A stretch of DNA of 64,000 bases from Acorus gramineus (taxonomy: Eukaryota > Streptophyta > Magnoliopsida > Acorales > Acoraceae). This document shows, piece by piece, positions 44,201-55,141 of the stretch. The notes beneath the pieces are model-generated. The model did not search any database, was not told where the DNA came from, and worked only from the letters and a program-made list of their open reading frames with translations. Numbering within the stretch: the stretch's first letter is position 1; each line of letters opens with the position of its first letter. The translations under genes and the position numbers were made by a program. The stretch is taken from contig JAUJYN010000020.1 of NCBI GenBank assembly GCA_030737835.1, forward strand, positions 1,426,001-1,490,000. The letters run 5' to 3'.

Positions 44201-47200
44201 GTTGACCTCGCAAGGCTCCTCCCTATAATATTATCTAAGGCATGCAATTTAACACAAACTAGCATTTAATTTAATAAATAAACTAGTAGGACACATGCAT
44301 AGGCCAAGGCTTCCTAGCATGAGAACAGGGGGACATGATGCATGGCTCATACACATATCCTAAGGGTGCAAGTCCCTAACATGCAAAGTCTAGGGTAGCA
44401 TGCATTCTACATTTAAATCATGCTCGCATGGAATACACATTACAATAGGTTAATATAAATCCATGGTACCCTAGGAGAGGTCGGTATACGCCCAAATGCG
44501 TATAACGCCTCTCTACTGGGTTGGATTGTCCCACTCACCGAAAATCGGGTCGTCGCGCGACCGCCCGTCAAGATCTGCAAGACAGACATTTATTCGGTGA
44601 GTTAAATACCCAAATACATCAAAATACTCAAAATACACCAAAAGAACTCAACACTCGGGCAAACGTACATACGGCCCGTACGCACGTTAGCCCGAGCACT
44701 CCGACTCACTCCCGCACCCCCGCCAACCACCCGCACGGCCACCCGCCCTCGGATGCGCCGCCGCGCCTCAGCCCGCGCTCCCAGGCGCACCGCCGGGCCC
44801 CTGCCCGCACGCCTGGACCCGTAGCCGAGCCACCCGGTGCGCCGCGCGCCCACTGCGCCCCTCCGCAGCATCCCGCGCGCGCATCCCGCGCGCACCACGC
44901 GAGCACACCGCACGCCCTGCGCGCACCACCAGCTCCGCTTCGCGCGCACGCCTGCCTCTGCCCAGCGCCCTGCGCGCATGCTCCTCTGCAGTGTCCAGCG
45001 CCCAGCGCTCAACACCCTCGCCCAGCACCCGGTATCCGCGACCTAGCGCCCGACGCTCAGCGCCCAGCACCCGGGACCCTCACCCAGCGTCCACGGGCAC
45101 GCCCCACAACACGTGCCCAGCGCGCCTGGCAGCACGCGCCCAACGCGCCTGCCATCCTGCCCGCGCTGCTGCCCGCGCTGCCTGCCTGCGCGCATCACTG
45201 AGTGGCCCGAGCACCGCTCGCCTGCACGCCTGGGCACTGCCCGTCTGATGCCCGAGCGACCCCTGCCAGCTGCCCGTGCATGGCCTGCCCAGCCGGCCCG
45301 CCCTGCTCGCACAGCCCGCAGCCATCCTACTCCGCACACCTCCCCCTGCACCCCCCGAGCGCACCCCCGCGCGCGTGCCCGCGCGCACGCTTGCGAGCCC
45401 GGCAAACTTGTGCACCTGCTCCCAGCCTACCCGAGCTAGTCCTACCCAGCGCGCCCAGCACGCCCAGCACGCAGCACGCCCAGCGCCAACCCGAGCGCAC
45501 GCCCGCGCGCACGCCGCGCGCGCGCGTCCTGCCGCTGCTCGCCTGCTGCGCCTACCTGAGCGCTGCTCGTGTTGCCTGCTGCCCGGGACTACAACCCCCA
45601 TGCCCGAGCACCTCCACCACCCATCCATCGGCCTCCGACCGCCCCCAACCACCTCCGACAGCCACCCACAGCCGCCGACCACCACCCAACCCCAAAACCA
45701 ACCTCCTAACATACATCTATACAAGAAAAGAGAGGAAAAGAGGCTTACCAAGGGGAGGAAGAGATGTTCGGTTGCTCTCCGCGCACCGAAACCTCTCCCA
45801 AAAGGCTTCCAACACCGAGATCTACTCCCACCTCTGAAAAGGCCCAATCAGGGAAGAAGAGAGGGGGAATGGAGGGGCAAAACTCACCGGAATCCAGATT
45901 TGAAAGCACCGGGGTGTAGATCGGGACCCGATCTACACTTCCTATGCTTTAGGTTTTAAGCTTTGAGGGCTCTAAGGGGCTCAAAACTAAGAAAAATGGA
46001 GAAGGGGAGAGAGGGAGCTCATTTGGGAAGAAGATGATGAATAGTGACAACAAGTTCTTAGATCTCACTTATATAGCGAGTCACTTAAAATACCCGGATA
46101 CGCCCCAGAACTGTAAAATTTCAGAAACGTTGCCGGAATTCGATGAAATTTTCGTGAGAGGCCTAAAATGGCACCAGGACACCAAATATGCAGTTAGATT
46201 TCCAATCGGAGTCCTCTAACTCAGGACGATAGCTAACAGTCCAAAAATTAGCGGTTCCGATCGAAAACCGAAAAAAACGAAAAACTGCCAGAACGCTCCA
46301 ACGGTTACCAGCAGGCTAAAAGTGACACATATATAACATGTGTTGCATGCGCCCCTCTAGTATGGGCATGTATTGTTTGAAATGTGTATGGATGTATAGA
46401 ATATGGCATGCCTTAGGTAGCATTGTAATACTACTCCCACCATATTAATTGGAATATCCAGCATGATAAAGTATGGGTTAATAACGGGCACCTGCCTAAT
46501 ATTCCCTTGTGATAAGACTCGAGGGCGTGGTGTAGTTGTTGCGCCCATGCTAATGGGGGCAAAGATATGACCTCCTTTATGAGATGATGATCTCTCTCGC
46601 CCTCTCCCTCTGAACGAACTGAGTAAGTAGATGCGATTTCCTACTCGACTCAGGTTCGTTTGGAATATTGGCATGCACCTGTTAGTGCGCGAGATCGCGC
46701 TTGACCCTTTCTTTTAAGTTGGTGATATCCAACGCATGCTTAAGTTAGGCCCTGTGTGCTTATGTGATTAATGACCATGTATGCATGTTGTATGATTTAT
46801 TATGATGTAAATCCATGTTAGGGAGTGTCCCTAGAATTATTAGATGATTGTGCATATGGTTCATGCACATAGCTAGATATAATTCTCCTGGATATATTTA
46901 TATGCGCATGTTAAAAACTGATAGGCCTATCTGAAATAGGCGTGGGTATGACCCGCTGTCGGGTTGTACCTTATTAGTTAGAGCGCTAGCGATGTAATCG
47001 CCCCGTGCATCCGAGTGATGCACTCGTTTGGAATTCAGGAGAATTCATTACCTTATCGATTTTGTTAAGCTGGTAGTTGGGCATTAGGCTAGGCCTACCC
47101 GTGCTAGGCGTGTATATGAACCGCCTGTTGGGTTATGTGCCTTGGGATTATTTCTGCGTGAGAGCAGAGGCAACCCCCTTGTGTGTCCGAGCGACGCAAC

Positions 47201-48455
47201 CGTGTGGGAGTACAATAGTGTTCGCTCTCTTCGATATGTGATTATCGAGAGTAGTTGATTTCCATGGGTTCGCTTTGCGAACATGGAATGTTTACTCCCA
47301 ATGTCGTCCGTGTTGAAGAGGCCCGAGTTGTAGCTGTCCTGACAGAGGGCTCCCATCCGTAGGTACCACCGATGCGTTCGGGAGCGTACTGATCGTGGGA
47401 GTGTACCAGGTAGAGGCTACCCGGGAGAGGGTTAACGAATGATATTGCGAGCGTGGAATCATTCTCCCCTTCGTTGGATCCGATGTAGGAACTTCCCGAC
47501 GTTGGAAAAGCTGTCCTGACAGAGGGCTCCCATCCATAGGTACCACCGAGGCGTTCGGAAGCGTACTGATCGTGGGAGTATACCAGGTAGTGATTACCCG
47601 GGGAAAGGGCTACCGGTGGACCAAGGGTGTAGAGCAGTCTAAGTCTCTTCCAAAAGTCCCAAGAGTCTCCCTCCAGGAGTGAGGGTGAGGATGAGGTGAA
47701 GACACGTCACCTCGTGACCCATTCGTTGTTCATCCGTTCGCATAGTTGTTGGGTCCGGTCTCGTATCGATGTTTAAAGACATCGTTGGGTAGTTATCTTG
47801 ATGTAGATGATCCAGTAATGTTGTGTAGACCAGTAATCCCGGGTCTCCTCGACCAACGGTATGGTCTCTCCCCAAAAGTCCCAAGAGTCTCCCTCCGGGA
47901 GTGAAGGTGAGGGTGAGGTTGGTCGCGCCGCCGCGTGACCCTGTTATCCATGGGTTTCCACCCATGTTTACCTTGAAAGGAAATTGTTTATGTATTGAAC
48001 TGTTGTATGGTGATTGGTTTCCAGCCACTCACTGAGCTTGTAGCTCACCCCTCGCATACTGTTTCTTTTCAGGGGCAGTGTTGGGCGTGGGGCTGGAGCT
48101 TTCCTGTGGCGTGGTCTTATGGGCGTGGAGCGTTCTTTCGGCGGGTGGCGAGTGCGAGGCTGTCAGCAGTCCTAGAGTCATTGTATGTATTGTAAATCGT
48201 GCATGTGGCACAGGTTGTATTTTCTTTGGTCTAGACTTGGCTCTCACAGGACAGTGATTGTGTATTCGAGTCTGTAATAATGTTTTTGGTTTACAGACAT
48301 TGTTTATATATTATGCTTTCGCTTTTCAGTCAGTTATCATTATCCTTGCTTTGCCACCTTGTGTGTTGTTGTTGGAGTCTTTATTGACCTCAGGTATTGA
48401 TAGCTAATATTTTATTATTGCCACGTCTCGGGGATGGCCGCCCTGGGGCGTGACA
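41287..48455 (+). repeat. C left LTR, with nested S2
   Basis: It starts TGTTATGCCTGTGTCATTTGG and ends CCCTGGGGCGTGACA. Without S2 and one TGTGT it is about 3.63 kb. It contains exon-like segments 41929-42040 and 42587-42623, a GC-rich tract (42180-42500), two ~200-bp modules (47270-47640), a single 47-bp unit and the final acceptor-like site near 48063. Confidence 0.9.
42806..46338 (-). mobile_element. Solo LTR S2, type 1 Tekay (3,533 bp)
   Basis: Left edge TGTCACGCCCC, right edge ACACATATATAACA, with a perfect duplication TGTGT (42801-42805 and 46339-46343). The right LTR of C holds the empty site at about 52660-52670: one TGTGT between the same flanks. So S2 arrived after C. It has two G-run units (43359-43530), the mini-exon-like segment (44539-44574), a GC-rich tract (44690-45600) and the palindrome (45914-45938). 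Confidence 0.95.
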
Positions 48456-48460
48456 AAAGT

Positions 48461-48472
48461 TGGTATCAATCC
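48461..48472 (+). other. C primer-binding site
   Basis: TGGTATCAATCC is close to the iMet site TGGTATCAGAGCC but diverged at its end. It lies five bases after the LTR end. Confidence 0.75.
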
Positions 48473-51154
48473 TGTTAGAGCCTAAGTCTAGTCGTATAGA
48501 TGATGAGTCGTAGGATTGTCATCTGAGTACTCTTGTTTTAGAAGTTATCTTAGGTTGCTGACATGCCTCCTCGCATCCGTTGACGTGGATGTGACCCCCC
48601 TAGACCCACCCTTAAGTTGTCGACTGGGTCGACTGAACAGGGTCAGTTGTTGGATCCCTTGTTGTGGGATTAAGGCTTGGGTAGGAGATTCTAGCCTAGT
48701 AGTGTGATAATGATGAATTGGTCGCAATTTCTAAGGTATGGATTGCGCCTCGATAATGGAGCTTCTTTCCCGTGCATCGGTATTGCTGGTAACCATGGAG
48801 TTCGCGTGCGGCACCAGTTTCAAGTGTTGAGGATGTGGCGTATTGCTCATTAAGGGATGATGTCTTCTTCCAGCCTTCCTACTCAGGATTAAGGGGCCTT
48901 GCGGGGTCATCGTTGAGACCCGGGCTAGGGTACTCCATGTTCCTTGTTTGGTTGTCGGGATATCCTATATCGGGCCCTCATAGTGCCCTGCCAAGGTTCT
49001 TTTCCCAGTCAAGGAATACCTTTGAAGCATCAAATTGGATTTTTCCTCTCACTTGGAAGGTGCTGTAGCAAGTGGTGATGCATACGATCGGGATTGGGTG
49101 CGTCCTATTGCAGCTTGGTGGGCGATCGCTTGTGGACAGGGTTCCATAGTGGCATCTGGAGTCGCTTCGATATATCATTGTGTGTTGTAGCTGCCCGGTT
49201 GAGGCCAGAGCCCTGTGAGGTGCTCCCAGATACTATGCTTGTTGGTGCACCCATATGGCAGAGATAGTGAGCTTGGGAGGCTACCAGGTAGAGGCCACAC
49301 TGGGAGAGTGCTACTGGATGATGTCGAGAGCGTGGACTCCCCATGATGAATCTGCCCATGGAGTGCAGGATGCTGGAGTTCCAATGGTTATAGTTGAGCA
49401 ACCTATCTCTGGTGGCATGTGAAGCACAGTTGTGGATACTGTCGCGTTTTGCCCCAATTGGTCTCAAATGAGGAGACGCAATGCTAACGTTCATGATGGG
49501 ACTCAACCGCCTTATCAGATAGATGACGTCGCATAGGCATTGTCGAGGTTCGACGACCCCTTATTGCATGTCTTGTTGATTAAGTGCGGTTGAGCGGCTT
49601 ACCAAGCGTGTAAGTGTCATCATGAGCGCCAGCCATGCTCGAGGAGCAGAATTTGGACTTAATTGTTCGTGGTGTTGTTTTGATCTCCCCGTGGAGGTTG
49701 AAGATCAATTACCCTTGTCGCGAATCGATGATCTGTTTGACCAGCTCTGGGAGCCAGTGTCTTCTCTTAGATCGATCTTCGCACAAGGGTACCACAAGTT
49801 GGAGATCCGGGAGTTGGACATCCTGTAGATGGCCTTTCGTGACTGTTTCGGGCACTACGAGTTTTAAAGTACTGCTGTCGGGGTTGACGAATGCGCCGGA
49901 TGCCTTCGAGGATCTCAAAAGTTTTATTGGGCTTCCGTGGACTACTTTGGGGTAGTCTTCATTGAGATTGCTGTGGTGCGATGAAAAGGCGATATGGGTG
50001 ACCTTGTTTCCCCAGGTTGGCATGCCCTCAGGCAAAGTTCGAGAATCATCATCGCGTTGGAAAGCGTCAGTCCATGGAGATTCCTCAGTGGACGTGGGAG
50101 TGGGTTATCAGGGATTGTTGAGGACTCGCAAAAGTCACGTTCGGGTCGCGACGCCGTCTAGGTGATCATTGACCGACTGACTAAGTCCGCGCTTCCCTCC
50201 CTAATCCGACTGATTGAGTCTCTGGATGCCTTGACGTGGGTTTTCACCTTCGCGATTGTTCGTCTTCATGGCACTCCGGTCGGCGCTATTTTCAGGTTGA
50301 GACGCGAGGGTCACTTTGAGGTTTTGGCGCGAGCCTCCATCTAAGTGTAGCGTTTCATCGCCGATGGACAGCCAGACAAAGAGGACGATTCAGACCTTGG
50401 AGGACATGCTAAGTGCCTGCGTGCTCGATGATGAGGGCAGTTGGGTGAGGCACCACCCATTTGTTGGGGTATGCCTGCAAGACGGCTGCCATTCGAGCAT
50501 CCAGATGGATCTGTGAAAGGCACTCTACAGGTACAGTTTTATACCTCCCTTGTGTTGGGACAGTTGAGGAGCACCAGTTAGAGAGGCCACAAGTTAGTTG
50601 TTTGACCTTGTGGTGGCCAGGTTGGTTCGTGTGTGCATCTGCACCTCCAGAACCGACAGAAGGGCTACGCAGGTCATCGTCGCCAGGAGCTTACCTTTGG
50701 GTTTGGCGACCATGTTTTTGTGAAGGTGTCCCAGTTTAAGGACATCCTCTGTTTCGACGTTCGGGGCAAGCTGAGTTGGCTCTTTAATGGGACTGTTTCT
50801 CGTCATTGAGTGGATTGGGGAGGTGGCTTGTCATGTAGCCTTTCCCCCACAGCTGGCTCATGCCCACGACGTCGTCCTTGTCTCATGGCCGAGGCGTTAT
50901 GTCCAAGATCCTGCTCATGTCACTCCGTTCGACTGTCTCATTCTTGAGCTGTATTTGTCATTCGTGGAGCTGTGGATCGAGGTCAGAGACCAGCATGAGA
51001 AGTGGCTCCACGCTAAGACTGTTCCCTTGATTACAGCGTGTCGATAGCACCAGTCTGGTGCATATACCACTTGGGAACAAAAGGTCTATACATGATACTT
51101 GCTATATTCGGTCTTCCCTTTGGATTTCCTTAAATTTCAAGGACTAAATTTCCT

Positions 51155-51170
51155 AAGGGGGGGAGAATGA
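51155..51170 (+). other. C polypurine tract
   Basis: AAGGGGGGGAGAATGA directly before the LTR start at 51171. Confidence 0.9.
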
Positions 51171-53270
51171 TGTATTTGTGTCATTTGGAGCCATTTCGGT
51201 TAAGCCTTGGTCACTTCTAGGTCATTCAGGGCCTTTTTAATTTTTTGATCGGAGCCGTTAAAATTTTAGCTTTTAGCCACCTGCGGGAGTTAGAGCACTC
51301 TGATTGAAAATCTGACTGCATATTATGGGTCCTGGTACCGTTTAGTACTACCCATAAAAATTTCATCGAATTCCGGTAACGTTTGGAAAAATATGCAGTT
51401 CTGAATCGCATCCGGGTTTGGCAGTTACTAGGTTTCCGTGGGCGAGATATTTTTGAGTGTGTGGTGCTTCTCCGCACGCTTCCCAATAAAGAAAAAATAA
51501 GTGGTTGAGTGAGGGTGAGCCTAACCCTAACCTCACCACCCCCTTATGGTCACCCCAAAACACTATTTGGGAATGAAAATGACCATTTTGCCCTCTCTCT
51601 CTCTCCCCCTCTCTCCCAACTCGTGGACCTCTCTTTCTCTCCCTCTCTTGGTCTCTTTTTCCTCTCTTTGTGTGTGGAGAAGGAGGAGGAAGAAGCAAAG
51701 GAAGGAGAAGGTGAAGGAGGAAGAGCAAGGTTTGTGTTTGTGTTGTTGTTGTTGTTGATCCCTCTCTCTCTAGCTCCCTTTTCATGTCTTCCCCCCCCCC
51801 TGATTTGCAGCCAAAGAAGGCTGAGGAGGGCTGAGGAGGTGGTGGTAGTGGTGGTGGTGGTTGAGGTGGTCGCGGGTGCATCGAGGGTCCCCGAATCTCC
51901 CCCTTAAATTCCCTCTCCCAAGGTGAGCTCTTCCCCTTCTTTTCTTGGTTTTTCATGGCTTAGGGGGTGTGGGGAAGTCATGCATGCTAGGTATTTGGTT
52001 TAGGGTGAGTGAGAAGTGTGGGGGAGGGGTTAAAAGGGGTTAAGGATGGCTGGGTGCGCGTAGGGGCCTGGCTGCACACATGCGCGCGCAGGCGCGTGCG
52101 TAGAGGGGCGCTGGCAGGCACAGACGGGCGCGCAAACGCACGCGTGCGCGTGCACGCACGGGTGCGCGCGGACGCTGGCAGCGAGCGAGGTGTGAGCAGG
52201 GTGCGCGCGAGCGCGCGTGGGGCAGTGTGCCTGGGCGGGTCTGGGCGCGCGGCTGGGTGCCAGTGCGCACGCGCGCGTGCGTGCGCGTGCTGGGGCATGC
52301 GCGGGGCTGCCCAGGGTCTCGGGTAGGTGCTGGGGCACCCGGGCATGCGTGCGAGCTCGTATGCGTGCATGTCTAAGTCTTAGGCATTTCTAGTAGTTTC
52401 TAAGTGTTATAATGTTTGTTACTCACCAAATTTGATACCCTTACCTTGCAGATCTCGTCGGATGGGATGCGCGAGGTCCCGGGTTGAGGTGAGTGGTTCG
52501 ATCCAATCCCCCCCCTCGAGATGCGCTCGACGCGCGTAGTCGCGCGTCGTGCATCAATGGGACCTAGCTATAATACTTGTGTAGATAAGTAGTATGGCCA
52601 TGCTTAAGCTATAATATGTAGATATCTTGCATGCTAGGCTTATATACATGTATGAATGATTGTGTTGCATGCGCCCCTCTAGTATGGGCATGTATTGTTT
52701 GAAATGTGTATGGATGTATAGAATATGGCATGCCTTAGGTAGTATTGTAATACTACTCCCACCATATTAATTGGAATATCCAGCATGATTAAGTATGGGT
52801 TAATAACGGGCACCTGCCTAATATTCCCTTGCGATAAGACTCGAGGGCGTGGTGTAGTTGTTGCGCCCATGCTAATGGGGCAAAGCTATGACCAGCTTTA
52901 TGAGATGATGATCCCTCTCGCCCTCTCCCTCTGAACGAACTGAGTAAGTAGATGCGATTTCCTACTCGACTCAGGTTCGTTTGGAATATTGGCATGCACC
53001 TGTTAGTGCGCGAGATCGCGCTTGACCCTTTCTTTTAAGTTGGTGATATCCAACGCATGCTTAAGTTAGGCCTTGTGTGCTTATGTGATTAATGACCATG
53101 TATGCATGTTGTATGATTTATTATGATGTAAATCCATGTTAGGGAGTGTCCCTAGAATTATTAGATGATTGTGCATATGGTTCATGCACATAGCTAGATA
53201 TAATTCTCCTGGATATATTTATATGCGCATGTTAAAAATTGATAGGCCTATCTGAAATAGGCGTGGGTTG
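51171..53270 (+). repeat. C right LTR, interrupted by D
   Basis: It starts TGTATTTGTGTCATTTGG. It matches the left LTR through the exon-like segments (51811-51922 and 52452-52488), the GC-rich tract (52050-52380) and the region around the S2 empty site. It stops at 53270 where D begins. Confidence 0.9.
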
Positions 53271-55141
53271 TGTCACGCCCCAAGGCGGCCGTCCCCGGGA
53301 CGCGGCAAGTGTATACATGATATCAGCAGTCTATACAGGAGATCAATAAAATACTCTAAACAACAACTAAAATGACAACACAGATGAAAGCAAGGCTGAC
53401 ATGATATATACACAGATAGCGGAAGCTAAAAGACTGAGTCTGTAATCCAAAAACATACTACAGACTCGATACATAATCAAATGTCCTGTGAGAGCCAATA
53501 TACACACATACATCCAAATACAATCCAAACTGGGTGCCCAAGCACGGAAATGTATACATACAATCAAAAGGATGCTGATGGCCTCTGAAACTCGAGGGAC
53601 GTGGCGCTACTCCGCTACTGGTGCAGTCTCTCGGGGAGCTCCTCCTTCAAGTCCGCCTCAGTAATCACTGGAGAAAAATAATTATGCGAGGGGTGAGCCA
53701 CACGCTCAGTGAATAGCACAACCCATGCATCACAATTTATATTAACCACAATAATCAAATCAAAAGCCTCAAAGGGGTGACCCACCACACCCTCACCCTC
53801 ACCCCTCAATAGGTGACATAGGATATTGGGATTTATTAGGTTGATAATCATCCTTACACAAATCCTGTGGGTCGCTACATCGCCGACCCACCACACCCTC
53901 ACCCTCACCCCTCAATATGGTGACATAGGATATTGGGACTGACTAGGCTGTTGGTCACCCTTGGTCCACCGATAGTCTCTCCTCCACTCCGTAGGTCGCT
54001 TGGCCACTCCCACATTCAGCACAGTCCGTCCCAAATCAGAAGGTGCCTACTGATGGGAGCCCTCTCACGGGATGACCTTTCTAACGCTGAGGCAGTCTCT
54101 ACACGGATCCAACAAAGGGAACAGAACAGCCTATCCATACGCATATGATCCACTCGGATCCGCTGACAACACATCTCAACAACTCATATGATCCACTCGG
54201 GTGAATAACCAAGATGCGGGGAATATATAAGATAATAATGAGGAAAAGAAACCATGGGAGGGAAACTTGAGGTCCCGATATAGGACATCCCGACAACCAA
54301 ACAAGGAACACGGAGTACCCTAGCCCGGGTCTCAATGTTGGCCTCGCAAGGCCCCCTTAATATTCCCCAAGGCATACTAATAGACATATGCTCGCATTTA
54401 ATTTAATAAATCAAACTAGTAGAACACATGCATAGGTCGAGGCATTCCTAGCAAGATAACAAGGTGACAGGATGCACGGCTCTTACACATATCCTAAGGG
54501 TGCAAGTCCCTAACATACAAGTCTAGGGTGGCATGCATTCTACACATTATTCATGCTTACATAGATTACAAATTACCAAGTTAATATTAACTATGGTGCC
54601 CCAGGGGAGGGCGGTATATGCCCAAGTGAATATAGCGCCTCCCAAGTGGGTTGGGTTGTCCCACTCACCAATATCCGGGTCGTCGCGTGACCGTCCGTCA
54701 AGATCTGCAAAACAGGGTAATCAACTTGGTGAGTAAATACACAAATACCACAAAAATACACTAAAAATACACAATACTCGGACAAGCGTACATACGGCCT
54801 GTACGCACTCGAGTCCGAGCACCCCGACTCACTCCCCAGCCCCCCCCGGCAACCATCCGCACGGCCACCCACCCCGGGCGCACCGCCGCGCCCCAGCCCA
54901 CGCACACAGGCGCACTGCCGAGCCCAGCTCGCACGCCCGGACACCCTGCCGAAACCCCCTGGGTGCACCGCGCGCTCACTGTGCCCCAGCGCGGTGACTC
55001 GCGCGCACACCCGCACGCCTAGCGCCCCAGCACCTCGCCCCCGTGCACCCCGCGCGCACCACCGCTCGCCTCATCGCGCGCACACAGCACGCCTGCGCCT
55101 CTGCGCAGCGCTCCGCACGCACGCCCCCGCACGGCGCTTTG

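Larger units (their letters stand above)
48456..51170 (+). mobile_element. C internal region (fossil scraps)
   Basis: In order: a gag-start-like MPPR at about 48563; pieces resembling LTR sequence at 48891-49008 (like the type 1 leader around 37631) and about 49221-49340 (like the type 2 modules); an RT scrap at 49690-49950 (RIDDLFDQL); an integrase scrap at 50160-50530 ([16 protein letters not shown]); and integrase C-terminal and chromodomain scraps at 50690-51050 (QLAHAHDVVLVS). RNase H and most of RT and gag are absent. The body is heavily decayed. Confidence 0.8.
41287..53270 (+). mobile_element. Type 2 Tekay element C, degraded body
   Basis: The parts are a left LTR (41287-42805 and 46339-48455), a primer site, a 2.7-kb body (48456-51170), a polypurine tract and a right LTR (51171-53270, then interrupted by D). 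It inserted in LTR B after ATTCG (41282-41286). The body keeps only scraps of gag, RT, integrase and chromodomain plus LTR-like pieces; it is thoroughly broken. The LTRs are much better kept, differing by roughly 5 percent over the first 270 bp and less further in, so the element moved far more recently than its coding decay suggests. Confidence 0.88.
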
